A DNA stretch of 64,000 bases, from the IMG/VR virus record IMGVR_UViG_3300037852_000055, positions 36,045 through 100,044 of that record; one strand, written 5' to 3'. This document shows positions 37,805 through 44,391 of this stretch, one piece after another. The position numbers and the translations under genes were made by a program. Below the pieces are notes generated by a model. The model did no database searches. It saw nothing but the letters and a program-made list of their open reading frames with translations, and was not told the DNA's origin. Each line of letters starts with the position of its first letter. Position 1 is the first letter of the stretch. The DNA is from a virus.

Positions 37805-38653
37805 ATGATGATGTACCAAGATAAATTAGTTGCTGCTATAAAAGTCAATGGTAAGGTTTTGCGTGAACAAGGGGACACAGTAACAATTCCCTTTGGTTCA
37901 GAGTACTCAGTGCTACTTAAGAATTTGAACTCAGTTCGCGTGCAGGCTAAGGTTTCTGTGGACGGCAAGGATGCTACAGAGGGAACTTGGCTTATTATTG
38001 AGCCTAACTCAAGTTTAGAGTTAGAGAGATTCATTAAGAATGGAAACTTAGACTCAGGAAATAAGTTGAAGTTCATTGAACGTACAAAAGTAATTGAAGA
38101 CCATCGCGGAATCAAGGAAGACGATGGCATTGTACGTATTGAGTATAAAACAGAGCGTAAACCTAAGGTTGTTGACAAGACAATTGTGCGAGAGCACTAT
38201 GTAGATAACTATCATTACTGGGATTACTACTGGCCTTATCATTATTGGCCTTATACTAAACCATGCACCCCATATAATAGACCAGGGCTTTGGATGAGCA
38301 CCCTTAGCAAGTCTTCAGGCCTTACAGGTACTATACAAACAAGCTCTGGTGTGCAATGCATGGCCATGAATTCTTCAGGAGATTCTGGGGCTACGCTGGA
38401 TTCTTCTTTTAATGACTCAGGGATTACAGTCCCTGGCAGCAAGAGCGAACAAAAGTTCACCTCAGTTTCCGGCTTCGACACGTATGAACAAAGCCAAGTA
38501 TTAGTGATTAGGCTCAGGGGGGAAGTAAAAGGTAAACCAGTTAGTAAACCAGTGTTTGTTGCTACAAAGTTAGTATGTGAAACCTGTGGTAAAACCAGTG
38601 GAAGTGACTCAAGGTTTTGCAATGGGTGTGGCACAGCATTGGAGATAGTTTAA
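37805..38653 (+). CDS. Hypothetical protein with C-terminal zinc ribbon, 282 aa
   Basis: ATG 37805 follows AAGGAAAACA. The first third looks like a beta-sandwich (LLKNLNSVRVQAKVSVDGKD). An aromatic, His/Trp/Tyr-rich stretch lies near residues 140-155 (YHYWDYYWPYHYWPY). The C-terminus is a zinc ribbon (LVCETCGKTSG and RFCNGCGTALE). It may be a capsid-decorating or head protein given its place before the capsid gene. Its 3' end may have been cut by the endonuclease insertion that follows (see 39464). Confidence 0.55.
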   Translation: MMMYQDKLVAAIKVNGKVLREQGDTVTIPFGSEYSVLLKNLNSVRVQAKVSVDGKDATEGTWLIIEPNSSLELERFIKNGNLDSGNKLKFIERTKVIEDHRGIKEDDGIVRIEYKTERKPKVVDKTIVREHYVDNYHYWDYYWPYHYWPYTKPCTPYNRPGLWMSTLSKSSGLTGTIQTSSGVQCMAMNSSGDSGATLDSSFNDSGITVPGSKSEQKFTSVSGFDTYEQSQVLVIRLRGEVKGKPVSKPVFVATKLVCETCGKTSGSDSRFCNGCGTALEIV

Positions 38654-38665
38654 GTTACAAAGAAT

Positions 38666-38732
38666 ACCCAAGGGTTGCTCCTTGGGTTAGAGCTTGGGGG
38701 TGCTCGTACACCCCTAGGCTCGACCTTACGAG
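38666..38732 (+). promoter_or_regulatory. Endonuclease-type pseudoknot leader III
   Basis: P1 ACCCAAGG/CCTTGGGT (38666-38687). P2 GGGGTG/CACCCC (38697-38714) with loop CTCGTA complementary to TACGAG (38727-38732), linked by AGGCTCGACCT. The AGAGGAAAT ribosome site and ATG 38746 follow. Confidence 0.75.
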
Positions 38733-38745
38733 AGGAAATAGAGAA

Positions 38746-39348
38746 ATGTTTGGTATTATTTACAGGATTACAAATAAAATTACAGACATGTCCTATGTGG
38801 GACAAACTGTGCAAACCTTAAGAGAGCGGTGGGTGGAGCACGTTTCTCATGCTAAGAACAAAACCACCGATTCCTATATTGCTAAGGCAATACTTAAGTA
38901 CGGAGCAGAAAACTTTGAAATAGCAATCCTGCAAGAGTGTGAAAGTAGAGAAGAGTTGGATTTCTCAGAAGTATTCTATGTATCTCTGCTTAATACTAAA
39001 GTGCCCAATGGGTATAACTTAGCTGATGGTGGTGGAGGAGTATCTGGGTGGGCCAATGGAAAAGGTTGGGTACCTACCGAGGAAACGCGCAGGAAGCTCA
39101 GTGAAGCAGGAAAAGGAAATACCAATGCTTTAGGCAAAAAGTATTCTGCTGAGTTTAGAGTTAAGGTTAGTGCAGCTTTAAAAAGAAGAATACGTAGGAA
39201 AGAATCTTATGAAAAGGCAGCACGAACTGCAATAGAGAACCAAAGCCACAAGCGACCTCTTACTGCTAAACAAATAGCAGGCAACACATCAAGAAGAGGA
39301 AAGCCGTGGTCAGCAGCACGAAGAGAAGCACAAAATAAACGGAGATAG
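38746..39348 (+). CDS. GIY-YIG homing endonuclease with NUMOD3 repeats
   Basis: ATG 38746 is set by the leader and AGAGGAAAT. The catalytic domain starts GIIYRITNKITDMSYVGQTV (GIY...YVG), with Arg in LRERWVEH, Glu in REELDFSEVFYVSLL and NGYNLADGGGG. The C-terminal half has NUMOD3-type DNA-binding repeats (ETRRKLSEAGKGNTNALGKK, FRVKVSAALKRR). It is a free-standing homing gene just upstream of the intron-bearing capsid gene, so it may cut capsid-gene sites. Confidence 0.88.
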   Translation: MFGIIYRITNKITDMSYVGQTVQTLRERWVEHVSHAKNKTTDSYIAKAILKYGAENFEIAILQECESREELDFSEVFYVSLLNTKVPNGYNLADGGGGVSGWANGKGWVPTEETRRKLSEAGKGNTNALGKKYSAEFRVKVSAALKRRIRRKESYEKAARTAIENQSHKRPLTAKQIAGNTSRRGKPWSAARREAQNKRR

Positions 39349-39435
39349 TGTATCTCCTCAGCACTTGCATCCAGAAACGGGATGTTCAAGCCGGAATCTA
39401 GGTGAATGCTAGACAGGTGCTAAGGAGCTATACGC
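39348..39435 (+). ncRNA. Structured repeat element, copy 2
   Basis: GTGTATCTCCTCAGCAC (39348-39364) pairs with GTGCTAAGGAGCTATACGC (39417-39435). Inner stems CATCC/GGATG and CTAG/CTAG follow. Relative to copy 1 (37654) the stem keeps CTCCT/AGGAG but changes AGTA/TACT to AGCA/TGCT, a compensated change. Confidence 0.5.
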
Positions 39436-39463
39436 TCAGATTTCTGGCCTTCAAAACGTTTAG

Positions 39464-39553
39464 CCCGAACCAATCCCTAAAGATTTAAAACTTGATAAGG
39501 CAGAGCGCAGAGAAGCGATTAAGAAACAAACTCAGGCGGAAAAGCCCCGGTAA
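39464..39553 (+). pseudogene. Start-less coding fragment (3' exon or gene remnant)
   Basis: The frame CCC GAA CCA to TAA reads PEPIPKDLKLDKAERREAIK and ends TQAEKPR. It has no ATG, GTG or TTG, and a TAG stands just before it. The composition is clearly protein-like. It could be the displaced C-terminus of the gene at 37805, separated by the endonuclease cassette, or a 3' exon of a further intron. Confidence 0.5.
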
Positions 39554-39614
39554 ATGTTCAGAAATATTTACCATACATACGTGTGGGTTAACCGAAGTAG
39601 TAGGTAATAAGTAT

Positions 39615-41632
39615 ATGGCACTATTAGAGGCTTAACAACAGCAGGCCTCGTTAAATTTCTCCTGATTGTCTTGGAACCTGTGACGGTAACAAGGCGGAAG
39701 ATTTAGAAAAAGTAGCACACAATTTCTAAATCACCGTGAGAGACTAAGCGGAGAAACGTCCAAGGACGATGCGATAGTCCGAGCTTTACGAGAACAGAAT
39801 CGTAAGAGGTTGGCAGAAATGACTAACCATGCATTTTACAATGCATTAACAAAATGGCTGTAGAAGCAGTCGAACTGGACGCCTTTGCTAAGGAAATTCC
39901 TGATTTGGTTTTCCATGGCACAACGGCCTACAGTATGTTCAAAAACGAAGCTACGAAGATCCCTGTGTCTAACCAGAGTAACGCTGGTGGCGTGCAGAGA
40001 CCAAGCTTCAGAGTACCTTTCCGGGTACAGGCTGGTGCTGCAATTAGCCAAGGCACTGGCAACGCAGATTCAATGAACCGGGGAACTGGTAGCCAATGGG
40101 CTTCCTTTGCTCTGGCTCCCGTATATCTGTTTAATGTCTGTGAAATTTCTTGGCTGGCCCAGGCTTCAACGGACAGTAAGCAGAAGGGTTTGTTCGCTGT
40201 CAAAGCCCAGGAGATGAAGAATTCTCTGGATGCGGCTATGCAAGGCATCGAGGGCCTAATCAACTCCGATGGTTCTGGTATGATTGACCAGATTCCTAGC
40301 ACTGCGACCATTGTGCTTTCTGGTGGTTCCCCTGCTTCACAAACTGCTAGTATCGCAGGAGTGAACGTTGCTGTGGCCTTTACGGATCAGCAAGTAGTTC
40401 AGTTCTTCAGTACTGGCGGGGTTCAGCGTACAGGTGGACGTACAACTGCGACCATCTCCTATTCTGATGGCCCAAGCAACACTTTGTACTTCAGTACCGC
40501 TCTCCCTACCGACGTAGTTGTTACCGATTACATCGTTGTGGCTGGCGCAACTTATGGAGCTGGTAACTCCATTCTGGGTATTAAGGCTTGGGATGTGAAT
40601 AGCAATACTGGAACTATCGGCGGATTGAATCGCAATGCTTATCCTGGCCGTTTGAGCACCCCAACCATTAATTTGGCTGGAGCAGCTTTGACCCCAGGCA
40701 TCGGGCAACGCGCAGAAGTACTCCTAGGCCGCGCCCTAGGACCAGATGCGGACAGCATTAAGTCGGGCATTTGGTATGGCCCACCTGAGCAAGCATTCGC
40801 ACAGAGCAATTTGATGTACAATGTGCAAATTGCAAATGCCCAGGATATTAAGGGAGACAAAACCCTTGACATGGGTAAGAAGTACTTCAGTGATACGTTC
40901 TGCGGACGCAAGTATCACAAGAGCTGGACTGCGATTAACAACCGCATGGATTTGCTTGTACTAGACAACTGGTACATTGGAGAGTTGAGCCCACTTGAGC
41001 TGTACGACTTCGGTGGCGGTGAGAAATAACGCTGCTCTATTCAGAAATGAATATTGTGAATCGAGAGAATTCAGGGAAACTCCTTAATGGACAATCCTGA
41101 GCCGAGCCTCGCAAGGGGAAGGTGCAACGACTATTCCGAAAGGAAGTAGGGAACAGTGTTCCCGAAGTACTCGATACCCGTTAGGGTAATGATATAGTCT
41201 GATCTTACAAGGAATTGTGAGAGAGCAAATGGAAACGATTTGCTCGTAACATGAATGAACGTAGTTGCTCCTGTTCCAGACATTAATGGTCAAGCTGGAA
41301 CTTCTAGTTATTTGACCTCGCACATGTTTGCGTATAATACGTGCTTGTCCCAAAAGGTTAGAGCACTTTAAATTCAATCTGATTGACTCGAACCCTGAGA
41401 TGGCAACGAGGCGGAAGGCAAGTTTTTTTGTAACAAAACTTGACACCGTGAGAGACTAAGCGATTGAACACAGTAATGTGATGCAATAGTCCGAGCTTTA
41501 CGAGAACAAAATCGTAAGAGTGTAGCAGAAATGACTACACCATGCTTAAGCATGCAACAATAACGTAACCTAGCAAACGCCGCTCCCAGAGCGGGTCTTT
41601 ATGTGCAAAATGCTGCGGTTCCAACAGTATAA
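39615..41632 (+). CDS. Major capsid protein, four exons
   Basis: Exons 39615-39632, 39857-41020, 41258-41358 and 41566-41632 join to 450 codons including the stop (449 residues). Exon 1 encodes only MALLEA; exon 2 continues AVEAVELDAFAKEIPDLVFH; exon 3 gives NVVAPVPDINGQAGTSSYLT onward; exon 4 ends NLANAAPRAGLYVQNAAVPT V. The joined N-terminus has the helix-then-loop form of HK97-like capsid proteins, and gene order (scaffold just before) agrees. Without splicing, translation from 39615 would stop after six codons. An ATG at 39854 at the end of intron 1 would give a nearly full exon 2 product ending GGGEK. The ribosome site (AGGT) is weak. Confidence 0.8.
39633..39856 (+). ncRNA. Group I intron 1 of the capsid gene (224 nt, no ORF)
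   Basis: P1: exon GAGGCU pairs with internal guide GGCCUC (39644-39649), with the required U-G pair at the splice site. P10: ACAGC just upstream of the guide pairs with GCUGU, the start of exon 2. P3 UUUCUCC/GGAGAAA; P7 GACUA/UAGUC (GUGAGAGACUAAGCG and GCGAUAGUCCGAGC); a 10-pair arm GAUUUAG/CUAAAUC; P9 hairpins; last base G (39856). All the signs of a group I ribozyme are present. Confidence 0.88.
41021..41257 (+). ncRNA. Group I intron 2 of the capsid gene (237 nt, no ORF)
   Basis: Exon end GGCGGU pairs with guide GCUGCU (41031-41036), U-G at the splice site. P3 region UCAGG...CCUGA; the classical strings GACAAUCCUGAGCC, GUGCAACGACUAUUCC and AUGAUAUAGUCUGAUC give P4, P7 (GACUA/UAGUC) and neighbours; UACCC/GGGUA and GAGCAAAU/GAUUUGCUC hairpins. 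It differs in core sequence from introns 1 and 3 and is closer to T4 td-type or tRNA-Leu-type introns. The 3' end (41257) is set by frame and a terminal G; P10 is weak, so it may be off by a few bases. Confidence 0.82.
41359..41565 (+). ncRNA. Group I intron 3 of the capsid gene (207 nt, no ORF)
   Basis: Closely related to intron 1: shared GAUUG(U/A)CU and GAGGCGGAAG, CACCGUGAGAGACUAAGCG, AUAGUCCGAGCUUUACGAGAAC and the P9 end. P3 is UUCAAUC/GAUUGAA here against UUUCUCC/GGAGAAA in intron 1, a compensated change. P1 is short (AAAGGU with GC-A-CUUU), so the 5' boundary is less certain. The 3' end is G 41565. Frame continuity through exon 4 supports the joint. Confidence 0.8.
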
Positions 41633-41649
41633 TTGGAACAATACTTAAG

Positions 41650-41679
41650 TTGACTTAGCCTCATGAACTTTGTTATACT
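41650..41679 (+). promoter_or_regulatory. Promoter of the endonuclease VII-type gene
   Basis: TTGACT (41650-41655), an 18-base spacer, TATACT (41674-41679). It would start a message covering leader V and the endonuclease. Confidence 0.65.
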
Positions 41680-41702
41680 AAGTATAGTAACAAATTGGGA
41701 AA

Positions 41703-41746
41703 GGGAGCAGCCTGACACTGCTCCCGATTCCATAAATCGTGTCAGG
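41703..41746 (+). promoter_or_regulatory. Endonuclease-type pseudoknot leader V
   Basis: GGGAGCAG/CTGCTCCC (41703-41725) with loop CCTGACA complementary to TGTCAGG (41740-41746). The single-stranded linker of the other leaders is here a small GATT/AATC hairpin. AGGAG and ATG 41760 follow. Confidence 0.72.
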
Positions 41747-41759
41747 AGATTTTATTAGG

Positions 41760-42299
41760 ATGCCAACCAGCAAAGGAACATTGCATTTAAGTAGTACAAA
41801 ACTTGAGAAGTATGGAATTACAGCAGAGATGTACAGGGAGTCTAGAGAAAAAGGGCTAAAGTGGTGTGGATGGCACAAGAGGTTTGAAGAGCCTTTGTTG
41901 TTTAATAAAGGGTGTAAGTTGTGTAGAGAAGGTGCCAAAGAAAGAGACAGGGAACTTTATGGTAAGTTTGGGAATGCAAGAAAACACCATGCTCCTAAAA
42001 ACCACTATGAAGATACTTTGTTAAAGCAAGACGGACACTGTGCATTATGCTCAGCAACTGAAGGAACAGGTCTTCATATTAGGCTACACATTGACCATGA
42101 CCACAAGTGCTGTAACAAAAAATCTTCCTGTGGCAAGTGCTTACGGGGTCTTCTTTGTTGGGAATGCAACCATCAATTGGGAAGATTAGAAGAACTGCTA
42201 ACACAAGTAGAAACCATTGTTCCCGCCCCCGGTACGTGGCTAGAGAAAGCCTTGGGGTATCTTAAGCATTGGCAAGAGGTTCATAATGGTACTCACTGA
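41760..42299 (+). CDS. Endonuclease VII-type HNH endonuclease (free-standing)
   Basis: ATG 41760 (MPTSKGTLHLSSTKLEKYG) follows AGGAG at about 11 bases. The 179-residue protein has a Cys/His knuckle (KWCGWHKRF, CKLCREG) and then the catalytic block GHCALCSATEGTG, LHIDHDHKCCNKK and CLRGLLCWECNHQLG typical of endonuclease VII. The C-terminal helix ALGYLKHWQEV resembles the gene at 14410. It lies 128 bases after the capsid stop with its own promoter, so it is well placed to mobilise capsid-gene introns in trans. Confidence 0.85.
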   Translation: MPTSKGTLHLSSTKLEKYGITAEMYRESREKGLKWCGWHKRFEEPLLFNKGCKLCREGAKERDRELYGKFGNARKHHAPKNHYEDTLLKQDGHCALCSATEGTGLHIRLHIDHDHKCCNKKSSCGKCLRGLLCWECNHQLGRLEELLTQVETIVPAPGTWLEKALGYLKHWQEVHNGTH

Positions 42300-42435
42300 A
42301 CAACAAAAAGTAGAGACTAAGAACTTCCTAGCAGGCCTAGAAGAAACCGAAGGTTATGCCTGTGAATGTGAGCAGTGTGAAGAACTCAGGGAAGCAATTA
42401 AAGATTCGACTCAGGATATCCATAGTGAAACCTAA
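42286..42435 (+). CDS. Small Cys-containing protein, 49 aa
   Basis: ATG 42286 overlaps the end of the endonuclease. MVLTEQQKVETKNFLAGLEE then CECEQCEEL. Acidic; perhaps a metal-binding hairpin. Function unknown. Confidence 0.5.
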   Translation: MVLTEQQKVETKNFLAGLEETEGYACECEQCEELREAIKDSTQDIHSET

Positions 42436-42628
42436 TGAGCATGACTTACCTCACAGTGATGCTGGGCACAACCCTTTGTGGTGTGGTGGTGATTGCAATG
42501 GGCAGTGCTGCGGTGATGACCCTTGTTGGTCTTGTATTTTATGGGCATTTGATAAGCTAGTTGATTTAGAGCATGGCGTTCCTAAGGCTAACCCTTGTCC
42601 AGAATGCCATGAGGAGATGACTCAGTGA
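42425..42628 (+). CDS. Cys-rich protein, 67 aa
   Basis: GTG 42425 has AGGA eight bases upstream. Eight cysteines include WCGGDCNGQCCGDDPCWSC and CPECHEEM, fit for two metal sites. A second frame (42435-42560) within it encodes a 41-residue hydrophobic protein. Confidence 0.5.
   Translation: MKPNEHDLPHSDAGHNPLWCGGDCNGQCCGDDPCWSCILWAFDKLVDLEHGVPKANPCPECHEEMTQ
42435..42560 (+). CDS. Nested membrane-protein frame, 41 aa (uncertain)
   Basis: TAATG coupling to the 42286 gene gives ATG 42435. MSMTYLTVMLGTTLCGVVVI continues as one long hydrophobic stretch to HLIS. Nested small membrane genes occur in phage lysis cassettes, but here either frame might be the only real one. Confidence 0.3.
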   Translation: MSMTYLTVMLGTTLCGVVVIAMGSAAVMTLVGLVFYGHLIS

Positions 42629-43092
42629 ATGACTTTTATTTAAATATGTCAGGAGCTATGATTGCTCCCGGTAACATAGATTTGTTACTTATGCGCTCAG
42701 GATTGCAGTGGGAAATGCACCCGGCGCAGGTATTTGCCTTGGAACTTAGGGCTATAGAGATGGGTACCCAAGTTTACATAGAATATGATGAGACAAAACC
42801 TTTTGACATTGAAGATACTAAGGAATTATTTAAGCCTACCCCACACACACTCATGGGTATACCTGTAGTACTTAAGCAAAACTATCCCATGTCTCTTATA
42901 CGCCTAATGTATGAGGGCCGGGAAATTAGCCGTATAGAAAACGCAGCTATTCCTTATGGATGGGCAGATCTTGCTAATTATGATGAATGGCAGAAGTCTG
43001 AGGTTGAAAAGTTCCAAAAGATTGGACTAAGAAGCAAGTTAAACCCACGGTGTAAAGAGTGCAACCAGGAACTCCCATGCGTGAATTCTTAA
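42625..43092 (+). CDS. Hypothetical protein, 155 aa
   Basis: GTG 42625 follows GAGGAGATGACTCA and overlaps the Cys-rich gene stop. The product reads NDFYLNMSGAMIAPGNIDLL and ends with CKECNQELPC, a possible zinc hook. Function unknown. Confidence 0.6.
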   Translation: MNDFYLNMSGAMIAPGNIDLLLMRSGLQWEMHPAQVFALELRAIEMGTQVYIEYDETKPFDIEDTKELFKPTPHTLMGIPVVLKQNYPMSLIRLMYEGREISRIENAAIPYGWADLANYDEWQKSEVEKFQKIGLRSKLNPRCKECNQELPCVNS

Positions 43093-43211
43093 TATATGCA
43101 GTGATGTTCGTGGCATTTATGTTTGGTATAGGGCAGTGGAATTTTAAGAGATTAAGACCTAAGATTGCGCGGAGAGAGCGTACAAAGATTCAGGAGAATA
43201 AGTATGAGTAG
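43077..43211 (+). CDS. Small membrane protein, 44 aa
   Basis: ATG 43077 (MREFLIYAVMFVAFMFGIGQ) gives one N-terminal membrane helix and a basic tail. It overlaps the previous gene by 16 bases and the next by eight. With the holin-like 43204 gene it may form a lysis unit. Confidence 0.45.
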   Translation: MREFLIYAVMFVAFMFGIGQWNFKRLRPKIARRERTKIQENKYE

Positions 43212-43452
43212 ATTTTCAGAAATTATGGATGACATTGGAAGCAATGGTCACCTACCGATTGGCTTGGTAATGTTCCTTGTAGGTGCGGTGGTGTATTTAC
43301 GGCATGGACTCGATGCATCTTTTGTGACGTTCTCAGGGAGTATTTTGACATTCTTAGGTGGGCATATGTTTATACAAAACAATAATAAAGGAAGCGACAG
43401 CACTCCCATCACTAATAGTACGCCAACGGTTCCGCCTACACCGAAACCATAA
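43204..43452 (+). CDS. Holin-like membrane protein, 82 aa
   Basis: TCAGGAGAATAAGT precedes ATG 43204. Two hydrophobic segments (PIGLVMFLVGAVVYL; VTFSGSILTFLGGHMFI) are joined by a short charged turn, with a polar Pro/Thr tail. This is the form of class II holins, but no endolysin gene is recognised beside it, so the call is tentative. Confidence 0.45.
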   Translation: MSRFSEIMDDIGSNGHLPIGLVMFLVGAVVYLRHGLDASFVTFSGSILTFLGGHMFIQNNNKGSDSTPITNSTPTVPPTPKP

Positions 43453-43569
43453 GTTTCTGTTCCTTTGGATGCATATCTATACAGGGACAGACTAGCCCTG
43501 CGGGGTTCCCTGTATGCAAAGTGTGAACCCCGCCGTGGGCATAATTGTAAGACTCAGGAGATGACTCAG

Positions 43570-44391
43570 ATGTGGTTTAAGAAAAAGCCCAAGGTGGAAC
43601 CTAAGGTTGTACCTTTGGAGCCTGTAGAAGAAAAAGAAGAGCCACTAGAACCTGTATGTTCTATTAGGTATAGTAGAGAATTAACCTCAGGGCTAAATAG
43701 GGGACATGCTTTTCCTCCAGTATTTGCAAATGTGCCAGAGTATAATTATCTCAATAGGGTGTGGGTATACAACGTAAGTACTATGGATTTTGAAGTTGAT
43801 AACCCAGTACTTAAAGTAGCTAAGATACCAGGAAGAACTTTAGAAGAGAAATACTCTGTATACACTAGTTTTCCAATGGCAATGAAGATGCCCAAAGAAA
43901 ATGTGGATAATGGAGAAGTTCAGTTTGTGTTTATGGATGGCAGACGTTTTGCAATGGATCTTATAAACCCAGACAATTTAGGCCTAGATCAAGATGCTAA
44001 GTTAATATACATCACTTCCCCAGGAAGAGACCTAGGAGCAAAGGGAGTTTTCTGGTCATTACAAAATCCTCCTCCTAAAGAAGCAATAGATGCGGCTAGG
44101 AAACGCATGGTTAAGCGTTACAAAATGCTTCTGGAGCAAGTTGGTACTAAAATTTTTGTAACAGGTATGTCTTTTAACCAGAAAGTAAAAGCATTGGTTA
44201 GTGAGTTTAAGAAGACTAAGTACTATGCTCAGTATAAACCTAAGCAGCTTAAGCAAATGGCTGAAGACCGTATAAAGTTTCAATTGGGAATTACACCGGA
44301 GCACCATGCAGCCGCAGAGCATTATAAGTTGAAGACCGAGTGGCACCCAGCATTAGAACCTAGACTCAGGAGAACTCAGAAATGCCAGTAG
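43570..44391 (+). CDS. Virion-associated protein, paralogue of 46560
   Basis: ATG 43570 follows GACTCAGGAGATGACTCAG. The 273-residue protein shares with the 46560 product the blocks PLNLPKGNVDSNEV-like (MKMPKENVDNGEVQFVF), DMINPDNLG-QDA, DLGAKG-FWSL and SPEHHAAAEY. A Pro/Glu-rich N-terminus precedes. The pair may be duplicated head or connector components; no known family is recognised. Confidence 0.6.
   Translation: MWFKKKPKVEPKVVPLEPVEEKEEPLEPVCSIRYSRELTSGLNRGHAFPPVFANVPEYNYLNRVWVYNVSTMDFEVDNPVLKVAKIPGRTLEEKYSVYTSFPMAMKMPKENVDNGEVQFVFMDGRRFAMDLINPDNLGLDQDAKLIYITSPGRDLGAKGVFWSLQNPPPKEAIDAARKRMVKRYKMLLEQVGTKIFVTGMSFNQKVKALVSEFKKTKYYAQYKPKQLKQMAEDRIKFQLGITPEHHAAAEHYKLKTEWHPALEPRLRRTQKCQ

Noticed and set aside
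39348-39435. Cobalamin riboswitch, because GGAA...GGUGAAU...ACAG recalls its core and the phage has a B12-dependent reductase
   Set aside because: The B12 box and the full P3-P6 core are missing, and the element is not near the reductase gene.
38654-39463. A fourth group I intron holding the GIY-YIG gene
   Set aside because: I could not find the paired P7 strings (such as GACUA/UAGUC) or a convincing P1; kept only as an alternative for the start-less fragment.
39854-41029. Capsid gene read as a simple 391-residue frame starting at ATG 39854
   Set aside because: That ATG overlaps the intron 1 end, has no ribosome site, and the frame would lose the C-terminal exons that continue in frame after introns 2 and 3.
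43465-43569. Extended N-terminus of the 43570 gene
   Set aside because: The extended ribosome site GACTCAGGAG sits directly before 43570 and the extra residues are unlike protein.
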